From: Symbiodinium natans
Taxonomy: Eukaryota; Sar; Dinophyceae; Suessiales; Symbiodiniaceae
DNA: 11,363 bases
Direction: 5' to 3'
Assembly: GCA_905221605.1 (NCBI GenBank)
Contig: CAJNDS010000587.1
Location: forward strand, 97,501 to 108,863
The position numbers and the translations under genes were made by a program. Numbering within the stretch: position 1 is the first letter of the stretch; each line of letters opens with the position of its first letter. Under the pieces are notes generated by a model. The model was not told the origin of the DNA, made no database searches, and saw only the letters and a list, made by a program, of their open reading frames with translations. Positions 1-5,758 of this stretch are shown here, one piece after another.

Positions 1-2
1 GA

Positions 3-275
3 ATATACGATCCCTGCACTGTGATACGATCCCTTCTTCGTAGGGTACCTCCCAAAAATGGGACCTCAGCATATCGTTCATCGTTCTATCGGGCGTCAGG
101 CACAGGCACGGAGAAGGAGCTGTCGGTCCTTCTCTTCGACACCTCGTCCTTCGACGTGCTCGCGTTGGATGCAGCCATTGGGGAGGCTGTTGGACTGGCT
201 ACAGGCGCAGACGTCGGGGAAGGTCTGGCACTTCACCAGATCCTCCGGAAAAGGGAGCGTCTAGACCGTTCTTGA
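3..275 (+). CDS. Possible 3'-terminal exon, partial, unknown protein
   Basis: The frame is open from the left edge (ATA at 3) to TGA at 273-275, about 90 codons, so any gene here starts outside the window. I do not recognise the product. The second half reads like a real protein tail: a stretch containing ELSVLLFDTSSFDVLALD is followed by small and acidic residues (AAIGEAVGLATGADVGEG) and a basic end (RKRERLDRS). Codon use is mixed, without runs. A CAG at about 97-99 preceded by pyrimidines could be a 3' splice site, which would limit the exon to roughly 100-275. The first 34 bases contain an 11-bp direct repeat, which argues against the far 5' part being coding. Function unknown. A chance open frame of this length is quite possible. 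Confidence 0.3.
   Translation: MYDPCTVIRSLLRRVPPKNGTSAYRSSFYRASGTGTEKELSVLLFDTSSFDVLALDAAIGEAVGLATGADVGEGLALHQILRKRERLDRS
5..34. repeat. 11-bp direct repeat ATACGATCCCT, two copies
   Basis: ATACGATCCCT occurs at 5-15 and again at 24-34, a 19-base period. It is followed by the small hairpin TCCCA/TGGGA (50-54 with 59-63, AAAA loop). No function assigned. Confidence 0.7.
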
Positions 276-450
276 GACAAGCTTTGTAAACTTTCTGCCG
301 GCTCAGTTTATGAAGTGTGAAGTATCAGGGGCCATGAACACACACGTGACGAGATCAGTTGAGGTGTTCCCAGCTTCAAGAGGTTGGGAGTTTACGAAAA
401 AAGGGACCCCAATATACACCCCCAAATAGTCGGATTCCTTGATATGAAGG
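276..450. other. Spacer with ACCCCAATA motif
   Basis: No gene seen between the stop at 275 and the telomeric patch at 451. ACCCCAATA appears at 406-414 and recurs in both flanks of that patch (451-459 and 485-493), so the sequence hosting the patch may itself be a degenerate short repeat. It would be 3' UTR or intergenic if the frame ending at 275 is real. Confidence 0.4.
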
Positions 451-501
451 ACCCCAATAAGGTACCCTAAACCCTAAACCCTAAACCCCAATAAGGTACC
501 C
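451..501. repeat. Interstitial telomeric patch flanked by 17-bp direct repeat
   Basis: The 17-mer ACCCCAATAAGGTACCC is present at 451-467 and identically at 485-501. Between them lie exactly 17 bases, TAAACCCTAAACCCTAA, the telomere heptamer in C-strand orientation. The structure looks like an insertion with target duplication. A tandem copy of a 34-bp unit is the alternative reading, but no third copy follows. Confidence 0.85.
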
Positions 502-514
502 CGAACTGTCGGAA

Positions 515-532
515 CCCCCCCCCCCCCCCCCC
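515..532. repeat. Poly-C tract (C18)
   Basis: Eighteen consecutive C, followed by GCCCAG. It may act as the pyrimidine tract of a 3' splice site ending at 538, or be a simple homopolymer. Its length is liable to sequencing error. Confidence 0.9.
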
Positions 533-538
533 GCCCAG

Positions 539-880
539 GTGTTCAACGAAATGAACTTGGAAGATTGCGAGAGGCGGATCTCAGTGGACCTTGACCTCAA
601 TCTGCAGTGGGGCCGAGGGCGACACCTGCGTGTGGAGCACGATGCGTTCTTATGCACTTGGGTATGCAGCCTCTTTGTGGAGATGCCCGCGCTGCCTCCC
701 ACTCTGGACACCAACAGTGCTTTCCTTGAGTTCGCCCCATCATCCCTGAAGACTAGGAAATCCAGGCCAAGCAGAATGTTACGGAGCAGCCGAAGAAATG
801 GCAGGAGGAACTCGGATTCAGGAAGTTCGAGAGAAGGCAGCATTGCAGAGCTTCATACGGGGAGCCTTGTCTCACTCTAG
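539..880 (+). CDS. Possible exon, unknown protein (113 codons)
   Basis: An open frame runs from just after a pyrimidine tract plus CAG (536-538) to TAG at 878-880. The first ATG in frame is at 551. The product is not recognised. Visible traits are an acidic beginning (NEMNLEDCERRISVDLDL), two cysteines in the middle, and a strongly basic, serine-rich end (SSLKTRKSRPSRMLRSSRRN, then further R/S). Codon choice is varied and resembles coding sequence. The opposite-strand frame over 481-843 runs through the C18 tract as poly-Gly and is treated as a shadow. If spliced, the intron would carry the telomeric patch at 451-501. It could equally be a chance frame. Confidence 0.28.
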   Translation: MFNEMNLEDCERRISVDLDLNLQWGRGRHLRVEHDAFLCTWVCSLFVEMPALPPTLDTNSAFLEFAPSSLKTRKSRPSRMLRSSRRNGRRNSDSGSSREGSIAELHTGSLVSL

Positions 881-966
881 CAACTTGCATGGTCCCTTTG
901 TATGGCCCCTCACCCTCAGTAAAGGGTGCTGAAGTATGGGCCCTTGGTATTTGTAGGGTATATAGA

Positions 967-1072
967 ATATATATATATATATATATATATATTATTATTA
1001 TTATTATTACATTATATTATATTATATTGTATTATATTAGATTAGATTATATTATATTATATTATATATATA
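967..1072. repeat. AT-rich microsatellite: (TA)n, (ATT)n, (ATATT)n
   Basis: A TA dinucleotide run (about 967-992) passes into ATT triplets (about 991-1009), then into an ATTAT/ATATT pentamer region with occasional G or C (about 1010-1072). It translates to Ile/Tyr runs and is not coding. Such a block unwinds easily and is slippage-prone. Confidence 0.9.
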
Positions 1073-1087
1073 CATACCTCCAAGTAA

Positions 1088-1130
1088 GGTCCCATATTGA
1101 GGGACCATGTAGCTGCCCTAAAATAGCTAC
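1088..1130. other. Two tandem perfect hairpins
   Basis: Hairpin 1 pairs GGTCCC (1088-1093) with GGGACC (1101-1106) over a 7-base loop. Hairpin 2 pairs GTAGCT (1109-1114) with AGCTAC (1125-1130) over a 10-base loop, GCCCTAAAAT, which contains a telomere-like CCCTAAA. Short stems of this size also arise by chance. No function assigned. Confidence 0.55.
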
Positions 1131-1138
1131 AATTTGAA

Positions 1139-1165
1139 CCCCCCCCCCCCCCCCCAAAAAAAAAA
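1139..1165. repeat. C17 followed directly by A10
   Basis: Seventeen C (1139-1155) abut ten A (1156-1165), with no gene near. An intron-type pyrimidine tract is unlikely because no AG acceptor follows closely in good context. Confidence 0.9.
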
Positions 1166-1253
1166 GGAAGGAAATTCTTCCTGACAAGCGCAATTACGGG
1201 GATGATTCACCTGCATTTTTTTGGAGGGGGGTTCTGGAGCAAATAGTAGTCAT

Positions 1254-1272
1254 CCTAAACCCTAAACCCTAA
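1254..1272. repeat. Interstitial telomeric patch, C-strand, 2.7 units
   Basis: A perfect CCCTAAA phase over 19 bases. The five bases AGTCA stand immediately on both sides (1248-1252 and 1272-1276), resembling a short target-site duplication. Confidence 0.9.
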
Positions 1273-1380
1273 GTCACCCAAGTCTCATATCTTGGCTCCT
1301 TCAACCTGAAGGGACCGAGCAGCACCTTACACGCTTCGGCGCACCAAGTTTCAAAAGAAGAGTTCGCTGCACAGGGCTTG

Positions 1381-1441
1381 GGGTTTAGGGTTTAGGGTTT
1401 AGGGTTTAGGGTTTAGGGTTTAGGGTTTAGGGTTTAGGGTT
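1381..1441. repeat. Interstitial telomeric array, G-strand, 8.7 perfect units
   Basis: GGGTTTA is repeated eight times without error plus a partial copy. It faces the C-strand patch at 1254-1272 across about 108 bases of unrelated sequence, so both point outward like the two ends of a tiny chromosome. Perfect phase suggests a recent origin or active homogenisation. Confidence 0.97.
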
Positions 1442-1510
1442 CAGAGTCTCCGTCCGATAAAGCAAGGCATATAGGCCGTTCTCACCAGGCAGCGTGCGAA
1501 GGCTTGCCAT

Positions 1511-1540
1511 AAGCCCTAAACACCCTAAGCCCTGAAGCCC
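1511..1540. repeat. Degenerate telomeric patch, C-strand
   Basis: CCCTAAA, CCCTAAG and CCTGAAG-like heptamers occur with a spacer, a diverged version of the telomere repeat. It contains the variant CCCTAAG seen again at 6607-6655 and 8051-8059. Confidence 0.7.
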
Positions 1541-1640
1541 GCATTTCCCGAAAAGATAGTCTCCTCAAGTACCCCGACCCCTCCAAAGGCTACCCTAACT
1601 TTGAGAAAGCCACAAGTTCAAGTATCTGCGCTCTTGTTCT

Positions 1641-1865
1641 TCAATTACCCATGTGATGGATTGTGCCAAAAGCGGCAACGACGATTGAACATGTCGGTGT
1701 GAGAGGAGAAGTGTGCAGGACCTGCTGTTGCGAGCAGGGTGGAGATGATCGCTGCTCCTCATTCGCCTGCCCAGGGAAGTAATCTTCTCTTGGGTATGTC
1801 CACACTAGTTGCTCGATTCGATAGATGCTTGTTGATTCGAGGCGACCATAAGCTTTGTGATCCAA
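1641..1865 (-). CDS. Weak coding-like fragment, unknown (74 codons)
   Basis: On the minus strand an open frame ends with a stop at 1641-1643. It stays open upstream beyond 1865 into the inverted-repeat element, with no ATG at its start. A TAG|G junction at about 1873 (minus strand) could be a splice acceptor. The peptide includes YGRLESTSIYRIEQLVWTY, normal-looking composition without repeats. No family recognised. It may be an exon, a transposon remnant or chance. Confidence 0.15.
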   Translation of the reverse strand: MDHKAYGRLESTSIYRIEQLVWTYPREDYFPGQANEEQRSSPPCSQQQVLHTSPLTPTCSIVVAAFGTIHHMGN

Positions 1866-1870
1866 TACCT

Positions 1871-1979
1871 TCCTAGGATGCCCAGTAGTACCCTTATTCC
1901 CTTTTTGGTAGGTTTAGGTTCCCTTATAGACCCCTTTAAGCAAAAATGGGCACCCTTTTTCATCCTAGGCTACTGGGCA
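1871..1979. repeat. 109-bp element with terminal inverted repeats
   Basis: The left end reads CCTAGGATG (1872-1880) overlapping TGCCCAGTAG (1879-1888). The right end carries CATCCTAGG (1961-1969) followed by CTACTGGGCA (1970-1979). Both words are exact reverse complements of the left ones but occur in the swapped order. The 70-base interior is rich in CCCTT/CCCTTT words and contains one degenerate GGTTTAGG. It is too small to encode a protein. It could be a non-autonomous MITE-like element or a structured regulatory site. Confidence 0.6.
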
Positions 1980-2044
1980 ACCTAGCTTCAAATCCAAGTT
2001 CTCAATCGGAATGGTGGCCAGGCCCGCACCCCTGACTCATTGTA

Positions 2045-2260
2045 ATGTTCTGTTCGGATCTAGAAAATACGTTTCTCAACTACGAGTTTAGATCAAACTA
2101 TCTCGTTTTTGCAGTCCAGGGTCCATGTAGGACCGGGTGTACAAGGAGGTGTTTTACGAAAGTCGTTGTGGTCGATTTGCTGGTTGATAATTGGGCTAGA
2201 AGTACAGTTACACTTGGGGTACCAAGTACCATGAACTTCCAAGTAGCACTTCATTTGTGA
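2045..2260 (+). CDS. Weak coding-like ORF, unknown (71 aa)
   Basis: It starts with a true ATG and stops with TGA at 2258-2260. The product is unrecognised. A Cys/Arg cluster (CRTGCTRRC) precedes a hydrophobic stretch containing VVVVDLLVDNW. The overlapping minus-strand frame is considered a shadow. The length is within chance expectation. Confidence 0.15.
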   Translation: MFCSDLENTFLNYEFRSNYLVFAVQGPCRTGCTRRCFTKVVVVDLLVDNWARSTVTLGVPSTMNFQVALHL

Positions 2261-2288
2261 GGGCGGGGTGAGGGGGGGGAGGCTCTCG

Positions 2289-2352
2289 CGTCCGACAGCT
2301 CTCAAAGAGCGGACGGGGTTTAGGGTTTAGGGTGGGTGCCGAACGAGCGGAC
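2289..2352. repeat. Telomeric patch (G-strand) with edge hairpin and 8-bp direct repeats
   Basis: GGGTTTAGGGTTTAGGGT lies at 2316-2333. Directly left is a two-part hairpin: CGTCC (2289-2293) pairs with GGACG (2311-2315), and GCTCT (2298-2302) pairs with AGAGC (2306-2310) over a CAA loop. The 8-mer GAGCGGAC, part of the hairpin arm (2307-2314), recurs at 2345-2352 on the other side of the patch. Direct repeats on both sides suggest the patch was inserted at this site. Confidence 0.75.
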
Positions 2353-2640
2353 CAGTGAGTCCTACACCCAACAGGCCCGCAAGCCAGGCGCCAGGATAAC
2401 CCACATCCGTACTTTAGCTTTGAAGCCACGCCCGGAACATGACTGCTGGATACTGCGGGGGGAAGGGGGCTGCACGAAATCCGACACTCCCAAACCCGCA
2501 GTCTTTCAGAGCACCCGAATTTGGAAGGGTGCACATTCATTAAGGATTGGTTCCCCTAGCAGCCGCCGTCTGCTCTACCCCCCCTCTGGACCCCACACGC
2601 TGTGCGAAGCCTTCCCCATTTTGTGCTTCTTCTTCGAGCC

Positions 2641-2664
2641 TCCTAACCCCTAAACGCTAAACCC
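2641..2664. repeat. Degenerate telomeric patch, C-strand
   Basis: Three imperfect units containing CCTAACC, CCTAAACG and CTAAACCCC. It provides the stop codon of a plus-strand frame running from 2336, which I do not consider a gene. Confidence 0.75.
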
Positions 2665-2916
2665 CAGGCTCTACGGCTTCAAATCTCTCGATGGTCAAGA
2701 GACAAATGGGGCGCATGCTGGTTTCGTGCTATACGGAGCAGAATCGAGCGCCAGTCTGCAGCGTTGGCTCTCTTCTGGCATGAGGTCGCCAATAGTTGGA
2801 CCCCAGAACCTGAGTAGCCAGGTAGGCCCTTGGGATGTTTTGTGTTTTCCCTTGTTGAGTTTAAGAGGATCACATGCAGGAATATTTTTCAGAGGGTTTT
2901 AAGGTGCCATCCTAGG

Positions 2917-2954
2917 TAAGCCCTAAACCCTAAATCCCAAACTCCTAAACCTAG
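2917..2954. repeat. Imperfect telomeric patch, C-strand
   Basis: TAAGCCCTAAACCCTAAAT is followed by degenerate units. CCTAG occurs at 2911-2915 and 2950-2954, on either side of the patch, but this word resembles the repeat itself, so it is weak evidence for a target duplication. The left boundary also forms AG|GTAAGC (2914-2921), a donor-like sequence of unknown meaning. Confidence 0.8.
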
Positions 2955-3119
2955 TTGTAATGGTATCAACGCTGCCCCATGCATCCAAAGAGCCCACGTG
3001 TGTTGACCCAGATTGACGAAGGCAGTGGTTCGGCTCAGTGCAGAACACAAAAAGAGCACACGTGGTCCCCTGCAACTTAGTGATGCTTGGAAATAAGTGT
3101 TATTTTTTGGGTAGGATAA

Positions 3120-3157
3120 TAAACCCTACACCCTAAACCCTAAACCCTAAACCCTTA
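3120..3157. repeat. Interstitial telomeric array, C-strand, ~5 units
   Basis: CCCTACA is followed by CCCTAAA units and ends in CCCTTAA. The 30 bases at 3121-3150, including the variant CCCTACA, are identical to 8071-8100. A 14-base AT palindrome (AATTAT TT ATAATT, 3175-3188) follows 18 bases later. Confidence 0.95.
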
Positions 3158-3188
3158 ATTCCTAAGAAGCTAAAAATTATTTATAATT

Positions 3189-3526
3189 ATATCATCTTTG
3201 CTAGGGCTCCAAGTTCAGTATAGTCAATAGGACCTGCCATGGCATCTCGTCTAGCACAGGGCGGCCATGACTGCACACTCGTTGCGAGCCTGCTGACCAG
3301 CATGCTGAGTAGTAGAATTTAAGCTCGGCCCAGGGGTGTGCGCTCTGGTCTCCTGTAGCGGCCAAGGAGGGTCTTAGAGTTTGCAGTTGTTGTTGCGATG
3401 GTTCAGCCTTCGAGGCCTGGCAGGAAAGACACCAAGCTCTCTCTGCGCATGCTTTGGGCCTAGCCCCTGATTGCCGATAACATCAAGGAGCGGTCGAATT
3501 TCTTAAGCCTACTTCGCATCCCTTAA
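3189..3526. other. No gene or repeat recognised
   Basis: A mixed-composition stretch with stops in all frames at short intervals. I see no RNA gene signature and no telomeric units. Confidence 0.5.
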
Positions 3527-3630
3527 ACCGTCAAAAACCCTTGTAAGGCGACGTGGAACACCGAAAAGTGACGCCCCTCTGTTGCACGCGAGCTAGGCCC
3601 GACGGGCGCGACGTGTAGAGTTTTGACGGT
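3527..3630. repeat. 104-bp segment with 10-bp terminal inverted repeats
   Basis: ACCGTCAAAA (3527-3536) is the exact reverse complement of TTTTGACGGT (3621-3630). Inside are a GC palindrome, GCCCG A CGGGC (3597-3607), and GCGACGTG twice (3548-3555, 3608-3615). The size resembles the 1871-1979 element, but the sequence differs. It may be a small non-autonomous element or a structured RNA. Confidence 0.5.
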
Positions 3631-3774
3631 CGCTCAGATAATGCCTAACGGGGGCCGGATACCTGGGGGTTCGCTACGCTTTAACAAGCCAAACGCCCCA
3701 CCTTATGCATAACACCCCAAACGCACCACACCATGCCGGACGTGCTCTGGAAGAAGCCCCGCGCGCTTAATAAA

Positions 3775-3968
3775 TGTAGGAGTGGCGGGGGGTACATAAT
3801 TGTAGGACATGTTTTCCTACAATTGCCAGTGTCCGTGTCCAGTGGAAGTAAGCAGGGGTATGCGTGGCTCGCCCTGCACGAGGTAGCTGCAAAACGTGGA
3901 CCCAGACGTGGGATCCTACAATTGACACACTCGTATCGGTGGGGGAGTGAAAATTATTGTAGTCTACA
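3775..3968. repeat. Cluster of TGTAGGA / TCCTACA words with perfect 10-bp hairpin
   Basis: TGTAGGA occurs at 3775-3781 and 3801-3807; its complement TCCTACA occurs at 3815-3821 and 3914-3920. Copies two and three form a perfect hairpin, AATTGTAGGA (3798-3807) with TCCTACAATT (3815-3824), loop CATGTTT. The 11-mer TCCTACAATTG is repeated directly at 3815-3825 and 3914-3924. A related palindrome, TGTAG T CTACA, is at 3958-3968. It could be a protein-binding cluster or small repeat remnants. Confidence 0.6.
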
Positions 3969-4094
3969 TTTTCTTCCTCCCCCTCCGCTCCTAAGCACGG
4001 GGGGCTCTGGAAGATTCATGTTCTGATTCTCTCAAATTTCGTCCCAGAAACTGGGGCATGTATTCATATGCCAGCAAAGGGGCCATGCGCTAAG

Positions 4095-4630
4095 GCGTGC
4101 CAAGGCGGAACAAAACCCGCGTGCTCTTTGGCGAATGCCTGTAAAGGAGACTCAAGAGGCTTGTAGTGGCTCGCCGAAACCACGTGCCTTTCCTATCTTT
4201 CGCCAATTTGTGTCGCAGCAGGTTGGATGCAGGCAGAGTGAAGGGTCACGCGTGCTTGCGCTGTCGCGAGTTGGGGCCTTCCGAGCCCTGGGAGGCCGGC
4301 TTGAGAGGTGGAGGTTGGATAAGCAGAGGCCAGATTGAAAGTTGACAGTGCGGGTTGCTGAAACATATTCATGGAACGAGGTATCGGTCGCTCCGATCGC
4401 CGCAAATCAAATTTATCCCTCCGCAGAACGCCCGACACTGAGAAGAAAGTCCCCACACACCTGCATTGGCGGGACTTCCGTTGCCCAGCCCGCAGGCACA
4501 CACGGGCGCACACAAAGCTTCACATTCCTGACTGTTTGCCTTGAGCCTGCGTGCACATGGGGTTTGACCTTCAGTGTTGTGCCTTTTGTCACATGGAGTG
4601 CCTTTTTTATGAGGCCGCGTGCCAAGGCGG
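4095..4630. repeat. 14-bp direct repeat GCGTGCCAAGGCGG, two copies
   Basis: An exact match between 4095-4108 and 4617-4630, 522 bases apart, both inside the long plus-strand frame but in different reading phase contexts. It may be chance or the residue of a local duplication. Confidence 0.5.
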
Positions 4631-4661
4631 CGTTGTGCCTTTTTACACTTGTGCCTTAGCA
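4576..4661. repeat. Short tandem-like TGTGCCTTTT motif cluster
   Basis: GTTGTGCCTTTT occurs at 4576-4587 and 4632-4643, with GAGTGCCTTTTTT at 4597-4609 and TTGTGCCTTAG near 4650-4660. Four related words in 86 bases suggest slippage or local duplication. Confidence 0.5.
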
Positions 4662-4806
4662 CCCCCAAGTATCCTGACAACAGTGGACATCAGGTCTGGG
4701 GTAGAGTTCTACATGCCCCTGAAGAGAACAGTGGCTTTAGAAAAGCCTTTGGGTGAACTGGCAGACCCGGGCTCGTGCATTGCGTGCATTGGCAGCGGAC
4801 TCGGAT

Positions 4807-4856
4807 CACCCCTACTCGCGGCGGGGGTGGGGTTTAGAGAGTTTAGGGTTTAGGGT
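4807..4856. repeat. Telomeric patch, G-strand, with edge inverted repeat
   Basis: GGGGTTTAGAGAGTTTAGGG continues into GTTTAGGGT, about three units with one interruption. CACCCC (4807-4812) pairs with GGGGTG (4824-4829) and overlaps the left edge of the patch. Confidence 0.8.
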
Positions 4857-4953
4857 CTATAGGATTTGGCTAGGGTATGTTAGGCAGGTTTTCTGGGCGC
4901 GGCAATAGCTATAATGCTTTCGGGCATGTTGTTACCTTGAGCGCGAGGGCCAG

Positions 4954-5024
4954 AAGATTCTGCTGAACCCTCTGCGGAAGCCCCCTAAGCCCTAAACCCT
5001 ATAAACCCTAAACTGCAGAATCTT
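4954..5024. repeat. Telomeric patch (C-strand) enclosed by 10-bp inverted repeat
   Basis: CCCCCTAAGCCCTAAACCCT and CCCTAAAC follow at 4981-5013. AAGATTCTGC (4954-4963) and its exact reverse complement GCAGAATCTT (5015-5024) enclose the patch, so it would sit in the loop of a large hairpin. With the G-strand patch at 4829-4856 it makes a head-to-head pair 125 bases apart. Confidence 0.8.
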
Positions 5025-5129
5025 GGGCTGAGGACTAGGACGCTGCATCTTTCATCCGTGCCCTGACATGGATGACATGGACGTGTGATTCTGTCTTCTG
5101 TGATGATGCTCTCCGCCTCTCAATTTGGT

Positions 5130-5164
5130 GGTTTAGGAAGTAGGGTTCAGGGTTTAGCCTAAAC
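5130..5164. repeat. Degenerate telomeric patch ending in a fold-back palindrome
   Basis: G-strand-like units (GGTTTAGG, TAGGGTTCAGGGTTTAG) turn directly into C-strand orientation: GTTTAG C CTAAAC at 5152-5164. This is the expected sequence of a miniature head-to-head telomere junction. Confidence 0.7.
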
Positions 5165-5502
5165 TGCCGGAAGCCCCAGAGGCCCTCTGACCAACCCCGA
5201 GAATTTTCCGCTTCAGGCCGGCGCCCTGTGCGGGTATCAACGTCCGCCCCCCACGCCTTTTGACCAGCAAGCCCTGCATGGCCTTCCCCCCAAAATCCCG
5301 AAGAAGACTCGCGCTGCCACAGCACGGCCTCTCAAGCCTCGCCAAAACCCCCATTCATGCAATCCCTAGGCGCTCCGCCAACAGGCCGCCGACGCGCGAT
5401 AGGAGCACCTTCCGTGCACAATGAAGCCAGGCACGATCTCCTGCAACGGAGGCCGGCGCACCGCACTGCCCAGATGACTCCCCCCCCCCTACCTTCTCCA
5501 GA
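5165..5502. other. GC-rich spacer, no gene supported
   Basis: Minus-strand frames over 5035-5354 partly translate telomeric sequence and show no recognisable protein. A C10 run sits at 5480-5489, just left of the next telomeric patch. Confidence 0.4.
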
Positions 5503-5560
5503 CCCTAAACCCTAAACCCTCAACCCTAAACCAGGAATCATGCCCACCATGGCATGATTC
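5503..5560. repeat. Telomeric patch (C-strand) with perfect 10-bp edge hairpin
   Basis: About four units (5503-5532), the third reading CCCTCAA. Two bases after it stands a perfect hairpin: GAATCATGCC (5535-5544), loop CACCAT, GGCATGATTC (5551-5560). CCAG flanks the patch on both sides (5498-5501, 5531-5534). Confidence 0.85.
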
Positions 5561-5758
5561 TTGCAGAGTGACCTCCTCATGGGCTCACGTCCTTCCATGT
5601 GCTTCGATGATGTCTTTTGATGCCCTTCATGGTGCTTCCATGCTCTGGGCTCTCGCACTGGCCTCTCGCTGCTCTTGTACATATTCTACACATATCCCTC
5701 TTGTGGTGCGGGGTTGTTGCCTTGTTGGCTTAAACCTACGTAAGGGGCCGCTGGGCAC

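Larger units (their letters stand above)
3685..4659 (+). pseudogene. Candidate decayed or intron-split gene, unknown product
   Basis: One plus-strand frame runs for 325 codons with only two internal stops, TGA at 4024-4026 and TGA at 4336-4338, ending at TAG 4657-4659. Random sequence of this composition would give over a dozen. The first good ATG is at 3733 in the context ACACCATGCC, giving MPDVLWKKPRALNKC as the start. Another ATG is at 4135. The last third is hydrophobic (for example LTFSVVPFVTWSAFF), a possible membrane segment. A pyrimidine-rich stretch with CAG at 4045-4047 lies just after the first TGA and keeps phase, so an intron ending at 4047 could remove that stop; GTAGCT about 160 bases upstream is a possible donor. 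No family recognised. Minus-strand frames over 4193-4680 compete, so the coding strand is not certain. Confidence 0.3.

Noticed and set aside
481-843. 120-codon minus-strand frame
   Set aside because: It runs through the C18 tract as poly-Gly and ends in telomeric sequence; the plus-strand frame at 539-880 looks more protein-like.
889-1137. 82-codon plus-strand frame
   Set aside because: It is largely a translation of the TA/ATT microsatellite.
2208-2653. Opposed 105- and 110-codon frames at 2336-2653 (+) and 2208-2540 (-)
   Set aside because: They overlap each other, lack an ATG start (the plus frame starts with GTG after a telomeric TAG) and show no recognisable motif.
2679-2873. 64-codon minus-strand frame with some protein-like texture
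   Set aside because: Short, starts with GTG, no domain recognised; within chance expectation.
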